Positions 26,037 through 36,545 of a stretch of 47,542 nt of DNA are shown one piece after another; within the stretch, counting starts at the first letter, position 1, and every line of letters begins with the position of its first letter. The DNA lies in contig JAJXZL010000041.1 of assembly GCA_021780075.1 (NCBI GenBank), positions 1-47,542 on the forward strand, in the 5' to 3' direction. Under the pieces are notes generated by a model that worked only from the letters and a program-made list of their open reading frames with translations, did not search any database and had not been told where the DNA came from. A program made the translations under genes and the position numbers. The DNA comes from Acidobacteriota bacterium. GTDB lineage: Bacteria; Acidobacteriota; Terriglobia; Terriglobales; Acidobacteriaceae.

Positions 26037-27290
26037 CTACTCGCGCCGCAGGGCCTCAATCGGATCAAGTTGCGCGGCCTTGCTCGCCGGATAAAGCCCT
26101 GCCGCTACGCCGCTCAGCACCAGAGAACCCAGTGCCAGCGCAGCCGACCACGGCACCAGCCGCGGCGGATCCCATCCCGGCATCTTATCCGTCAGCGCAA
26201 TCTGCAGCAGCGCCATAAAGCCAGCTGATAGAGCAATCCCGATCAGTCCGCTCAGCCCCGTCAGCAGCAACCCCTCCCAGAAAAACTGCGCAAGAACACT
26301 GCGCTTCGTCGCCCCCAGCGCCTTCAAAAGCCCAATCTCGCGCGTCCGTTCCGTCACGGATACCAGCATGATGTTAATGATGCCCACCGCGCCCAGGCCC
26401 AGAGTCACAATGCCGACTCCGCCCAGAAACACGTCCATTGCCGTGAAGATCGCCCCGATCATCTTCTCCTCCTGGATCGTGTCGAACTCATCAAACGCGT
26501 CCTTCATCGAGGGATCGAAGCCATGCCGCTCTGCGATTACGCGATGCACGGCAGCAACGGCCGCCACGATGTTTCCCCGCGTGGTCGGCTGATATTGGAT
26601 CGACGTCAGCGCGTCCTCCGGAATGTTGTTGCCCTTCAGCGGAAACAACTGCTGCATCGTGGTGACAGGAATGTAGACCTTCTGATCGTCAAAGTCGTTG
26701 TTCCCGCGACTGATCTTCCCCACTGCCCCCACAATGGTGAACGCCGTGCCATTGATGGTGATGGTTTCGCCCAGCGTCGGCCGGCCATTGAAGAGCAGTG
26801 TGGCTGTCTTGAATCCCAGCACGACAACTCGCCGGCGGTCTACCAGGTCTGCGTTGTCGATAAAGCGCCCCGCCGCCATCGGGATAAAGCGCACCACTGT
26901 GTAGTTCGGCTCCACCCCGATCACGCTGTTTGAGGTGTTGTTCCACTGGCTCACCTCATACAGGTCCGACCGTCGCAGTTCCACCGTCACGGCGCGCAGC
27001 TGAGGCAGTCGTCTTACCGCCTCCGCATCGCCCATCGTGAGCTGGTACGGGCGCATCCCGGTGTGCTGGTTGGCCACTGCGGGAATCGTCCCGTTCCACA
27101 TCATCACCAGGTCGTTGCCCAGCGTGGAAAGTTGCCTGTGCTGGCCGCTGCGAAAGCCCTCGCCCAGCCCCACAAGCACCAGCAGCGAACCCACGCCCCA
27201 GGCAATGCCAAACATGGTCAGGAAGCTGCGCAGCTTGTTCGCCGCGATCGCACGGAAAACCTGTCCGAGAGTGTCTCCAAAGGTTTGCAT
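26037..27290 (-). CDS. MacB/FtsX-type ABC transporter permease (first of a pair)
   Basis: 417 residues from the ATG at 27290 (MQTFGDTLGQVFRAIAANKL); the frame is open 36 codons further upstream but that part lacks family similarity. It has the same layout as its neighbour: segment SFLTMFGIAWGVGSLLVLVG, a large periplasmic domain, segments GIVTLGLGAVGIINIMLVSV, LLTGLSGLIGIALSAGFMAL and AALALGSLVLSGVAAGLYPA, and the ending KAAQLDPIEALRRE. The pair may form a heterodimer. In acidobacteria such permeases often come in tandem with a LolD-type ATPase, which is missing here; the only ATPase trace in the window is the dead one near 4.8 kb. Confidence 0.93.
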   Translation of the reverse strand: MQTFGDTLGQVFRAIAANKLRSFLTMFGIAWGVGSLLVLVGLGEGFRSGQHRQLSTLGNDLVMMWNGTIPAVANQHTGMRPYQLTMGDAEAVRRLPQLRAVTVELRRSDLYEVSQWNNTSNSVIGVEPNYTVVRFIPMAAGRFIDNADLVDRRRVVVLGFKTATLLFNGRPTLGETITINGTAFTIVGAVGKISRGNNDFDDQKVYIPVTTMQQLFPLKGNNIPEDALTSIQYQPTTRGNIVAAVAAVHRVIAERHGFDPSMKDAFDEFDTIQEEKMIGAIFTAMDVFLGGVGIVTLGLGAVGIINIMLVSVTERTREIGLLKALGATKRSVLAQFFWEGLLLTGLSGLIGIALSAGFMALLQIALTDKMPGWDPPRLVPWSAALALGSLVLSGVAAGLYPASKAAQLDPIEALRRE

Positions 27291-27416
27291 GGCCGCTCGA
27301 CGCCCCAAAGACGCGTCGAAGAAGATACGTCGCGGAAGCCTCTTCAGTTCCCCGTCAGCCCATGCATTACAGGAGCGCACCGGAGAGCACGGCAGCATGC
27401 GATCAGCGGCGCGCCG

Positions 27417-28274
27417 TTATTTCCCGTAGACGTAAAACCCGCGTCCCGACTTGCGCCCCAGCCACCCCGCATCCACCATGCGCACAAGCAGCGGGCAAGG
27501 CCGGTACTTTGGGTCGCCGTAGCCCTCCTGCAACACGCGCATAATGTCCACGCACACATCCAGGCCAATAAAGTCCGCCAGCGTCAGTGGGCCCATGGGG
27601 TGCGCCATGCCCAACTTGAATACCTGGTCTACCGCTTCCGGTTTTGCAACGCCTTCCATCACGGCGAAAGCCGCCTCATTAATCAGCGGCATCAGCACGC
27701 GATTTGAGACGAATCCTGGCGCATCGTTCACCTCTACCGGCGTCTTGCCCAGCCGCTCAGCCAGCGCATGCACCGCGGAAAACGTAGCGTCGCTCGTCGC
27801 CAGCCCACGCACCACCTCCACCAGCGCCATCACCGGCACCGGGTTGAAGAAGTGCATCCCGATCACCTGCGCAGGTCGCTGTGTCAGCGCAGCCAGCCGC
27901 GTCACGGAGATGGAAGAAGTGTTGGTTGCCAGAATGGCGTCCTGCCGCAAAATGCGGTCAAGCGAGCGGAAGATATCCGATTTCAGATCGATGCGTTCCG
28001 GAGCTGCCTCCACGGCAAACTCCGCTGCGGCCAGCGCTTCGCGATCGATCGTCGGTGTAATCCGTGCCAGTGTCGGCTCAATCTCGGCCTCGGGCAGCTT
28101 GCCCTTGGCGGCCTCGCGGCCCAGATTCGTGCGAATCTGCCCCAGAGCACGGTCCAGGAAGCGCTGCTCCACATCGCACAGCAACACATTGAAGCCCGAG
28201 CGGGCAAACACATGCGCGATGCCCGAACCCATCGTCCCCGCGCCTACTACGCCAACCTGAATCATCTCAGCCAT
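27417..28274 (-). CDS. 3-hydroxybutyryl-CoA dehydrogenase family protein
   Basis: 285 residues, single domain pair as in Hbd/PaaH. The NAD-binding Rossmann motif is VGVVGAGTMGSGIAHVFARS. The catalytic region is NTSSISVTRLAA, then IGMHFFNPVPVM, with the His-Phe-Phe-Asn-Pro signature. The C-terminal dimer domain follows (PGFVSNRVLMPLINEAAFAV; LGMAHPMGPLTLADFIGLD). It oxidises 3-hydroxyacyl-CoA to 3-ketoacyl-CoA or runs in reverse in butyrate or PHB-type metabolism; direction and chain length are not visible. GGAGGG lies five bases before the ATG. It follows a secreted-protein gene and precedes the ABC permeases on the same strand, with no obvious functional link. Confidence 0.95.
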   Translation of the reverse strand: MAEMIQVGVVGAGTMGSGIAHVFARSGFNVLLCDVEQRFLDRALGQIRTNLGREAAKGKLPEAEIEPTLARITPTIDREALAAAEFAVEAAPERIDLKSDIFRSLDRILRQDAILATNTSSISVTRLAALTQRPAQVIGMHFFNPVPVMALVEVVRGLATSDATFSAVHALAERLGKTPVEVNDAPGFVSNRVLMPLINEAAFAVMEGVAKPEAVDQVFKLGMAHPMGPLTLADFIGLDVCVDIMRVLQEGYGDPKYRPCPLLVRMVDAGWLGRKSGRGFYVYGK

Positions 28275-28334
28275 CTAACCCTCCCTCGCACAACACAAAC
28301 TGGGAGTGTAGCAGGCCGGACGAGAAGCGCGTCG

Positions 28335-29291
28335 CTAGCGCCCGTTGCCGGCGATGGGAACCAGGTGCATCCGGTCAGTAACCGTCAGAATCAGAACGGA
28401 CCCTGAATCGAGGCTGACTTGCGGATGGCTGACCAGGAGATGCGTCGTCACAAGACCTGCTCCAACGATCCCACCCGCCAATGCGCCAACCGGACCGCCA
28501 AGCAATGCCCCCGTCACCGCACCACCGCCCACGGCGCCGCCGTACTCAATGCTGTCGCGCTTCACCTGCGAATCCGGTTTGATCACACCCTCTGCGCCTA
28601 CGCGGGCGTGCGAGCCGGGCGTCGAGTTCACTTCGGCATGCAGCGTGTAGCTTGCGCCGCTGGGCAGCGTCACCTTCTCTGGATTCAGATACAGCGAGCC
28701 ATGCCCGCCAAAATGGCCGGTTGAAGCATCCACCACCCTGCCATCAATCTCTGAGCCCGCGGGAATCAAAACGTTGTCGCCCAGCACCACATCGCTGGCC
28801 ACCCTGCCGCGAAAGGTCTCGCCCTGCTGGCTGAAGTTGCTGGAGAGACCATTCAGCAGGCGGACGCGAATCATCGTTCCCTCACCCAGTTCGTCAGGGC
28901 CAAGCGGTGCGGGATGCACGATGTCACCATCCGGATCGGGCGCCGAATAGCGCTTCACCAGCACTGGCGGCTGAGCTTGCGCCTCAGGCTGCGCAACCTG
29001 CACGATGCCGGCGTCCGTGCCATCGCCCTCGCCTTGGTTCGGCGCGGTCGCGTCCGTTGCACGCAGCGCTGCCCGTGGAGCAGCTTGCGTCTGCGTCTGT
29101 CCCTGTGCAGCAGTCGCAGGCTGAGCCGCCGCGCGATGCGCCGGCGAAGGCTTGGCCGGGGCTCCATCACTCGTCAGAATCGTGTCGTCCGCGGGAGGAT
29201 TGGAAACCCCCTGATATGTGCCCGCCTGCTGCGCTCCCAAAGCGGCTGAAGCTGCGGCAAACAATGCAAATATAAGTATCGGCCGGTTCAT
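28335..29291 (-). CDS. Exported protein with a Pro/Ala/Gln-rich linker and glycine-zipper segment, function unknown
   Basis: 318 residues from the ATG at 29291, which has AGGAG eight bases upstream and opens a leader (MNRPILIFALFAAASAALGA). Residues ~25-115 are low-complexity Ala/Gln/Pro. Residues ~130-240 contain a beta-rich part (TMIRVRLLNGLSSNFSQQGE; LIPAGSEIDGRVVDAST; GSLYLNPEKVTLPSGASYTL) reminiscent of the barrel in VirB10/TrbI-like proteins, though only weakly. Then comes a glycine-zipper-like hydrophobic run (GGGAVTGALLGGPVGALAGG), suggesting insertion or packing in a membrane. The end is beta-rich again. I cannot name the family. It is divergent from enolase, 60 bases before the dehydrogenase gene. 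Confidence 0.75.
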   Translation of the reverse strand: MNRPILIFALFAAASAALGAQQAGTYQGVSNPPADDTILTSDGAPAKPSPAHRAAAQPATAAQGQTQTQAAPRAALRATDATAPNQGEGDGTDAGIVQVAQPEAQAQPPVLVKRYSAPDPDGDIVHPAPLGPDELGEGTMIRVRLLNGLSSNFSQQGETFRGRVASDVVLGDNVLIPAGSEIDGRVVDASTGHFGGHGSLYLNPEKVTLPSGASYTLHAEVNSTPGSHARVGAEGVIKPDSQVKRDSIEYGGAVGGGAVTGALLGGPVGALAGGIVGAGLVTTHLLVSHPQVSLDSGSVLILTVTDRMHLVPIAGNGR

Positions 29292-31024
<1,733 letters not shown>

Positions 31025-31055
31025 GCCGTCTGGCGCAGCGAATCAGAACGCAACA

Positions 31056-31088
31056 TGGGTGCCCCGGGTCTCGATTTTGAGACCTGGG
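31056..31088. repeat. Dispersed palindromic hairpin, copy 2
   Basis: CCCGGGTCTC (31063-31072), loop GATTTT, GAGACCTGGG (31079-31088); one G-T pair. It matches the copy at 16161-16192 across the stem, most of the loop and the preceding GGTGCC. It lies between eno and gpmI. A run of imperfect nine-base units (GCTAACTCC, GCTAACCCC, GCTGACTCC) follows at about 31130-31155. Confidence 0.75.
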
Positions 31089-31192
31089 TCGCTTCCCGAC
31101 TCATCGCACATCGGCTCTGCTGACCTAGCTAACTCCGCTAACCCCGCTGACTCCGCAACTCATCGATCTCAAGCAACTCGAGGAAACCACCC

Positions 31193-32806
31193 GTGTCCAT
31201 CTTCAAGCGTCCTCTCGTTCTCACCATCCTCGACGGATGGGGCTATCGCGCCGAAACCGCAAACAACGCCATTGCCTTGGCACGCAAGCCCGCATATGAC
31301 AAGCTCCTGCGCGAGTTTCCCAACACCCTCATCCGCGCCTCGGAGCACTTCGTCGGCCTGCCGGATGGACAGATGGGCAACAGCGAAGTCGGTCACCTGA
31401 ACATCGGCGCCGGTCGCATCGTGCAGATGGACATCACCCGCATCGACGCGCAGATTGCCTCGGGCGAGTTCCAGAAGAACCCCGCCATTGTGCAGGCCAT
31501 GCAGCGCGCGCGCGAAAACAGCCGGCAGTTGCACCTCTTCGGACTCGTCTCCGACGGCGGCGTTCACTCCCACCAGGAGCACCTTTACGCTCTCCTGCGC
31601 ACCGCGCGCGAATACGGCGTCGAGCGCGTCTTCGTCCACGCATTCATGGACGGCCGCGACACCCTGCCCACCTCCGGCGCTGGCTACATCGCCGCGCTTG
31701 AGCAGAAGATGCGCGAATATGGCGTGGGCAAAATCGCCACCATCAGCGGCCGCTACTACGCCATGGACCGCGACAAGCGCTGGGAGCGCGAGCGCTTGGC
31801 ATACGACGCCATGGTCAACGGCAAGGCCGAGGGCGGCGCATACGCCAACGCCGTCGCCCGCATCAAGGAGTGCTACAACAGCGGCACCACCGATGAATTC
31901 CTCGTTCCTTTCGTCGTGACAGACGCCGCCGGCAAGCCCATCGGGCAGATCCGCGACGAAGACGTCTGCATCAACTTCAACTTCCGCGCCGACCGCGCCC
32001 GCCAGATTACCCGCGTCCTCGCCCGCGAAAGCGGCCTGAACAAAAAAGGCGGCCGCGATCTCGAAGGCTGGGAGGCGCTCGACGAAACTATTCCGCGCAG
32101 CGAGATTCCGAAGAACCTGCACTACCTCTGCATGACGCAGTACGACAAGCTCTACGAGCTGCCCCTCGTCATCCTGCCGGAATCGATGGACAACATTCTC
32201 GCCAACATCCTTTCAGCTCATCACCTGCGCAACCTGCGCGTGGCTGAAACCGAAAAGTTCGCGCACGTCACCTATTTCTTCAATGGCGGCATTGAAGTAC
32301 CCTTCCCCGGCGAAGAGCGCATCATGATCCCCTCGCTGAAGGTCGCCACCTACGATCTCGCGCCGGAGATGAAGGCCGAGGCCATCGGCGACACCATCGT
32401 AAAGGCCGTCAGTGACAATGCCTTCGACCTGATCGTCGCCAACTTCGCCAACTCAGATATGGTGGGCCACTCCGGCAAGCTGGAGCCCACCATCAAGGCT
32501 GTCGAGGCCGTTGACGCGCAGCTTGGCCGCATTTACAAGGCCGTCAAAGAAAAGAACGGAAGCTGGCTCATCACCGCAGACCACGGCAACGCCGAAATGA
32601 TGGTGGACCCGGTAACTGGCGGCCCGCACACCGCGCACACCACCAACCCCGTGCCCATGATTTATGTAGCCGAAGATGCCAGCCACTATCGCCTCCGCAA
32701 TGACGGCTCCCTGCGCGACATCTCGCCCACCCTGCTGAACCTGCTCAAGCTCGGCCTGCCCAAAGAAATGACCGGCGGCGACCTCCGCGTCTCCATCAAT
32801 CACTGA
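31193..32806 (+). CDS. gpmI: 2,3-bisphosphoglycerate-independent phosphoglycerate mutase
   Basis: 537 residues from a GTG preceded by GAGGAAA. The metal-dependent alkaline-phosphatase-like enzyme interconverts 3- and 2-phosphoglycerate through a phosphoserine. Visible are [16 protein letters not shown] (first metal ligand Asp), [16 protein letters not shown] with the nucleophile Ser, [63 protein letters not shown] and [13 protein letters not shown] for the second metal site. The length is slightly above the usual ~510. It forms a glycolytic pair with eno and ends at a clear terminator. Confidence 0.97.
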   Translation: MSIFKRPLVLTILDGWGYRAETANNAIALARKPAYDKLLREFPNTLIRASEHFVGLPDGQMGNSEVGHLNIGAGRIVQMDITRIDAQIASGEFQKNPAIVQAMQRARENSRQLHLFGLVSDGGVHSHQEHLYALLRTAREYGVERVFVHAFMDGRDTLPTSGAGYIAALEQKMREYGVGKIATISGRYYAMDRDKRWERERLAYDAMVNGKAEGGAYANAVARIKECYNSGTTDEFLVPFVVTDAAGKPIGQIRDEDVCINFNFRADRARQITRVLARESGLNKKGGRDLEGWEALDETIPRSEIPKNLHYLCMTQYDKLYELPLVILPESMDNILANILSAHHLRNLRVAETEKFAHVTYFFNGGIEVPFPGEERIMIPSLKVATYDLAPEMKAEAIGDTIVKAVSDNAFDLIVANFANSDMVGHSGKLEPTIKAVEAVDAQLGRIYKAVKEKNGSWLITADHGNAEMMVDPVTGGPHTAHTTNPVPMIYVAEDASHYRLRNDGSLRDISPTLLNLLKLGLPKEMTGGDLRVSINH

Positions 32807-32829
32807 GTTGCGTTGCCCCGGAAAAACTC

Positions 32830-32857
32830 AAAGGCCTCCCGCTTGGGAGGCCTTTTC
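32830..32857 (+). terminator. Rho-independent terminator after gpmI
   Basis: Perfect 11-bp stem AAAGGCCTCCC (32830-32840) with GGGAGGCCTTT (32845-32855), GCTT loop, TTTT tail. It lies between convergent genes. Confidence 0.92.
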
Positions 32858-32879
32858 AAACTCAGGTCCGAATCCGCGT

Positions 32880-33341
32880 TTATCGCGGGCGCAATGACTT
32901 GATCGCTGCCGGCAACCGCTCTTCAATCAGCTTTGCGCGTTCCGCTGCGATGCCACCCAGGTAGGACGGCGCTGGCGTCGCGGTAAGAACCAGCAGAAAA
33001 GCAATCACTGAGAAGCAGACCCCCGCAATCGCCGCCGACACCAGCATCTCGTACATCGAGGAGATATCCAGGCCAAGCATGTTAAATGCCACATGCTCCA
33101 GCGGCTTGATGTGCCGGATCACCGCCAGCGCAAACAAGGAGAAGAATACGGAGAGTGAGGTAAGGATAAAGAGCGTCACATCCAGACTGCGGTGAAACTT
33201 CTGCCGTGCGCTGCAGCGACTGCATTCCGCCAGATGATGCTCATAGTCTCTGCGCATCTCAGGAGAAATACCGGAGATGTCATATCGCCAGCTTGCCAGG
33301 ATGGCACCCACAACTCTGTCAGTACATCGGGTTCTTGCCAT
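32880..33341 (-). CDS. Small membrane protein with N-terminal zinc-finger (anti-sigma-like) motif
   Basis: About 153 residues from the ATG at 33341; a GTG 15 bases upstream is possible and neither has a strong ribosome site. Near the N-terminus is MRRDYEHHLAECSRCSARQK, an HxxxCxxC motif like zf-HC2 anti-sigma domains. Two or three hydrophobic helices follow (VTLFILTSLSVFFSLFALAV; LVSAAIAGVCFSVIAFLLVL), then a basic C-terminal tail. This resembles membrane-anchored anti-sigma factors, but no sigma-factor gene is adjacent and the motif sits before the membrane segments, consistent with a cytosolic zinc domain. Partner and function are unknown. It lies downstream of the metallo-hydrolase gene on the same strand. 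Confidence 0.75.
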   Translation of the reverse strand: MARTRCTDRVVGAILASWRYDISGISPEMRRDYEHHLAECSRCSARQKFHRSLDVTLFILTSLSVFFSLFALAVIRHIKPLEHVAFNMLGLDISSMYEMLVSAAIAGVCFSVIAFLLVLTATPAPSYLGGIAAERAKLIEERLPAAIKSLRPR

Positions 33342-33563
33342 AATGTTTAGACTCACTTTGCGAAGGATGCGTTCAACCGCAATCGCTCAAGCGGTTTATC
33401 CTGCAATGGAGCTCACCGAGTGGTTAGATGCTGCGGCAACCTCGAAAGTTGCGCATACATACCAATCGACTCAACTTAGCCGCAGCACAGGCGCCGCGGC
33501 GTCTCCGTTGCCAATCCAACTGGTACAGAGTGATGCCCGTACCATTATTCTAACCGAGTTTAT

Positions 33564-34520
33564 CTAAAAATAAATAGGGAATAAGGGCTGATGTTGCTCC
33601 GCAAGCAACAGCCGGTTGGCCAGCAGGCTCGCCCGGCCGCTCAGCGCGCGCTCCGCCGCAACTCTGGCAAGTTCCGGATGATTATTGCTTTCAGATAGAT
33701 GCCCCAGAATGACGTATCCCGCCTGTCCGTCATACCCGGTCTCAAGAAACTCCGCCGCCGCCTCATTGGAGAGATGGCCTACCCTTGAGAGCACCCGCTG
33801 CTTGACCGACCAGGGGTACGGCCCATCCCGCAGCATCTCCAGATCGTGATTCGATTCCAGCATGAGCAGATCCAACCCTTTAAGCTGGGCCTTCACGTTG
33901 GGCGGCATGTAGCCCAGGTCCGTAGCAACGGCCATGCGAACCCCCTCGGCCTGCAGCACAAAGCCCACAGGGTCCGCTGCGTCATGGGGAATGGTGAATG
34001 GGCTGATAGCTATATCCCCTATCACGAACGGCTTGCCGGCCTCAAAGTATTCAACAGCCGGAAGCCATGTGGGGTCTTTCTGCCCTGCCGCTGGCGCGGG
34101 CTCCTCCTCTTTCGTCTGCAAATCCACTGTATCCGGTTCATCCGTTTCGCCTTCTGGCGTCGCTGCGTCCGCCTCGGCCTGCCGGGCTGCAGCCTGCTGT
34201 TTGCACTGCTCCAGCCATTGCGCATAGCTCATCTGCCGCTTCGGCGTCAGCCAGCGCATCCAGGCGCGGTGCGTGCTCTCAGTGAAATAGACAGGAATCC
34301 CCAGCTTGCGCGCTGTCACCGCCACTCCATTGATGTGGTCCTGATGCTCGTGCGTGATGAGGATCGCGTCCAGCGTCTCCGGTTCTTCGCCCGCCTGACG
34401 CATCCGCTTGAATAGCTCCCGGCAGCTTAGCCCCGCATCCACCAGAATCCGCGTATGCCCACCGGAGACAACCGTGCTGTTGCCCTTGGACCCCGACGCC
34501 AGCACCGTGAACCGAACCAT
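33564..34520 (-). CDS. MBL-fold metallo-hydrolase (YycJ/WalJ-like)
   Basis: 318 residues. It opens VRFTVLASGSKGNSTVVSGG and contains the metal motif ILITHEHQDHINGV (residues 57-62), IPHDAADPVGFVLQAEGVRM, VATDLGYMPPNV and the late VILGHLSESNNHPELA, as in YycJ-type beta-lactamase-fold enzymes, which act on nucleic acids or in cell-wall signalling. A ~60-residue insert at about 92-152 (AARQAEADAATPEGETDEPD) is Gln/Ala/Glu-rich and probably disordered; usual family members are nearer 255-265 residues. It lies 63 bases behind a LytS-type sensor kinase gene. In Firmicutes the homologue accompanies the WalRK two-component system, an interesting but unproven parallel. Confidence 0.9.
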   Translation of the reverse strand: MVRFTVLASGSKGNSTVVSGGHTRILVDAGLSCRELFKRMRQAGEEPETLDAILITHEHQDHINGVAVTARKLGIPVYFTESTHRAWMRWLTPKRQMSYAQWLEQCKQQAAARQAEADAATPEGETDEPDTVDLQTKEEEPAPAAGQKDPTWLPAVEYFEAGKPFVIGDIAISPFTIPHDAADPVGFVLQAEGVRMAVATDLGYMPPNVKAQLKGLDLLMLESNHDLEMLRDGPYPWSVKQRVLSRVGHLSNEAAAEFLETGYDGQAGYVILGHLSESNNHPELARVAAERALSGRASLLANRLLLAEQHQPLFPIYF

Positions 34521-34583
34521 TCTGTGAGAATAACGCGAATGACCATGCGCGTGGCCAGCTTTCCTGTTGACCAGCGTGGAACT

Positions 34584-35900
34584 CTACGCTGTCTCCGGCA
34601 GGCTGGCTGGAAGCTCAATTGAAACCAGCGTGCCCCGCCCCGGACTGCTCACCACCGTAAACCGAGCCTGGTCGCCATAGAGCACCTCCAGCCGCTCCTG
34701 CACATTCTTCATCCCGATACCCGCGCCCTCGCGCCGCAGCGCCGTCGCAGGCTGGTTGCCGATGCCTACGCCATCGTCAACCACCTCAATGTGAACCCGG
34801 TCTCCGTCGAGCCGGCTGCGCAGCGTCACCGTGCCCCCGTGAATGCGCGGCTCCAGCCCGTGCTTGATGCTGTTTTCAATCAGCGGCTGCAGAAGGATGC
34901 TCGGCACCAGCACACCCAGCGTCCGCGGATCGATTTCCTTCTCCACCTTCAGTTTGTCCGCACCAAAGCGCACGACTTCAATGTCAAGATAATCATCGGT
35001 AAAGCTCAGCTCCTCGCTCAGCGGAACATAGGTGTCGTGATCCTTCAGCAACGCGCGCAGAATATTGGCCAACTTCACCGTCATCACGCGCGCCAGTTCC
35101 GGGTTCATGCGCACCAGGGAAGCAATGGAATTCAGCGTATTGAATAGAAAATGTGGATTGATCTGTCGCTGCAGCGCGTCCAGGCGCGCCTCAAGCAGCA
35201 GCCGCTTCTGCTCCTCCAGCTTGATCTCAATGCGCAGCGCATTCCACACCTTCAGTGCAATGCCCACCACCATCGGCGCGCACAGCCACACCAGCACTTG
35301 CAGGCTCCAAACATCCGTCGTCAGCGCAAACAGCCGCCGCGGTCCCGTCTTGTGCGGCAGATTGCGTGCCACCCATTCGCGGCAAATCTCCATCGCCGCA
35401 ATCAGAAACAGCAGCAGTATTTGCCGGTCGATGCGCGGCTTGCGCAGGTTGCGGCGCACCCACCTGTAGAGGCTCAGATCGATGAATGGCGTAAACGACC
35501 ATATCTCGTCCTTCTCCACAAACCTGCCCAGAATGCCTGCACCCAGCCCCAGCACCGCGTTGAACGGCAGCGCCAGATACTCATGGTGAATCACCGCCGG
35601 CCCTGAAAGCACTACACCGCCCAGCATTGCCCATCCCGGACCCAGAAGCAGGCCCAGCAGAATCACCGTCTCAAATGAGATATCGGCCGCCAGAAAGTTC
35701 GGCACTGTGGTCCGCACCAGCACGCCCAGGGTCAGCGGCACCAGAAAAAACGCCAGCAAAGCAGCAGTCTGACGGTGACGGCGCTGCTCCGCAAACAGAA
35801 GCCGCTGGAAGGTACGCGACCGCGCCAGCGCGCTGGCTACTGCTGCTGCCACGCCCAGCTTTACCAGCAGCGTGATGAGAATTAGCTTGTTATCGACCAC
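34584..35900 (-). CDS. LytS/YehU-family sensor histidine kinase
   Basis: 438 residues. The first ~215 residues contain five or six membrane segments (LLAFFLVPLTLGVLVRT; FETVILLGLLLGPGWAMLGG; LALPFNAVLGLGAGILGRFV) as in the 5TM-LYT sensor domain. A linker helix leads to the kinase: ALQRQINPHFLFNTLNSIAS with the phospho-acceptor His250. The ATP-binding domain follows with ILLQPLIENSIKHGLEPRIH (N box) and VVDDGVGIGNQ, then GAGIGMKNVQERLEVLYG (G boxes). It would phosphorylate a LytTR-type response regulator, but none is encoded in the window. It is co-directional with an acetyltransferase upstream (45 bases) and the metallo-hydrolase downstream. Confidence 0.94.
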   Translation of the reverse strand: MVDNKLILITLLVKLGVAAAVASALARSRTFQRLLFAEQRRHRQTAALLAFFLVPLTLGVLVRTTVPNFLAADISFETVILLGLLLGPGWAMLGGVVLSGPAVIHHEYLALPFNAVLGLGAGILGRFVEKDEIWSFTPFIDLSLYRWVRRNLRKPRIDRQILLLFLIAAMEICREWVARNLPHKTGPRRLFALTTDVWSLQVLVWLCAPMVVGIALKVWNALRIEIKLEEQKRLLLEARLDALQRQINPHFLFNTLNSIASLVRMNPELARVMTVKLANILRALLKDHDTYVPLSEELSFTDDYLDIEVVRFGADKLKVEKEIDPRTLGVLVPSILLQPLIENSIKHGLEPRIHGGTVTLRSRLDGDRVHIEVVDDGVGIGNQPATALRREGAGIGMKNVQERLEVLYGDQARFTVVSSPGRGTLVSIELPASLPETA

Positions 35901-35945
35901 GCAATCAATGTACCGCGCATCAGTGCCAGACCACCAGAAGCATCC

Positions 35946-36419
35946 TCACAGCGTCCTCCGGATGCACACCGCCCCCGTCGCTTCCTGTCCCGCATAGGGC
36001 CCCGTCCGCTCAAAGCCCATGCGCTCGTAAAGCGCCAGCGCCTCCTGCATCACCGGCATCGTGTCCGCCACCAGCTCCACGTAGCCCGCTGCGCGCGCCT
36101 CAGCCATCACCCACTCCACCAGCATCCGCCCCAATCCATGCCCTCGAAACGCCGGCCGCACATATAGCCGCTTGAACTCGCCGCGCCGCTCATCCAGCTT
36201 TCGCAGCGCCACGCATCCCGCAGCCTCGTCGCCCGCCCAAGCCACCGCCAGCCGCCCACCCGGCTGCACATAGCGCCCCGGCAAGCCGGCCATCTCTTCG
36301 CCAAAATCCTGAAAGCAAGGCGCAAATCCGAACGACCGCCAGTACTCTTCAAACAGCATGCGCACCGCCGCAAGCTCCTCCGCACGCTCGGCCATCCGGA
36401 TCTGCATAGAGCGCTCCAT
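35946..36419 (-). CDS. GNAT-family N-acetyltransferase
   Basis: 157 residues from the ATG at 36419, preceded by AGAGG; an in-frame start at 36473 would add 18 Arg/Gly-rich residues without similarity. The acetyl-CoA site is RLYVRPAFRGHGLGRMLVEW (R-G-H-G-L-G form of the RxxGxG/A loop). Other family stretches are RLAVAWAGDEAAGCVALRKL and MQEALALYERMGFERTGPY. It transfers an acetyl group from acetyl-CoA to an unknown amine. It heads the minus-strand run acetyltransferase, kinase, metallo-hydrolase, zinc-finger membrane protein; spacing allows co-transcription but no common function is evident. Confidence 0.9.
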   Translation of the reverse strand: MERSMQIRMAERAEELAAVRMLFEEYWRSFGFAPCFQDFGEEMAGLPGRYVQPGGRLAVAWAGDEAAGCVALRKLDERRGEFKRLYVRPAFRGHGLGRMLVEWVMAEARAAGYVELVADTMPVMQEALALYERMGFERTGPYAGQEATGAVCIRRTL

Positions 36420-36545
36420 CCCCCCGCCTCTTTTGCCCCACCGAAGAATAGCGTTCGCCGCATCCGCACGCAATCACAACGCAACCTGCACCCGCCACGT
36501 GTCCCGTGAAAGACACCCTCACGCAATACGCCGTAAAATAGAGGC

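Noticed and set aside
33277..33567. 96-codon plus-strand frame between the zinc-finger protein and metallo-hydrolase genes
   Set aside because: Overlaps the start of the minus-strand gene, lacks a ribosome site and shows no recognisable fold.
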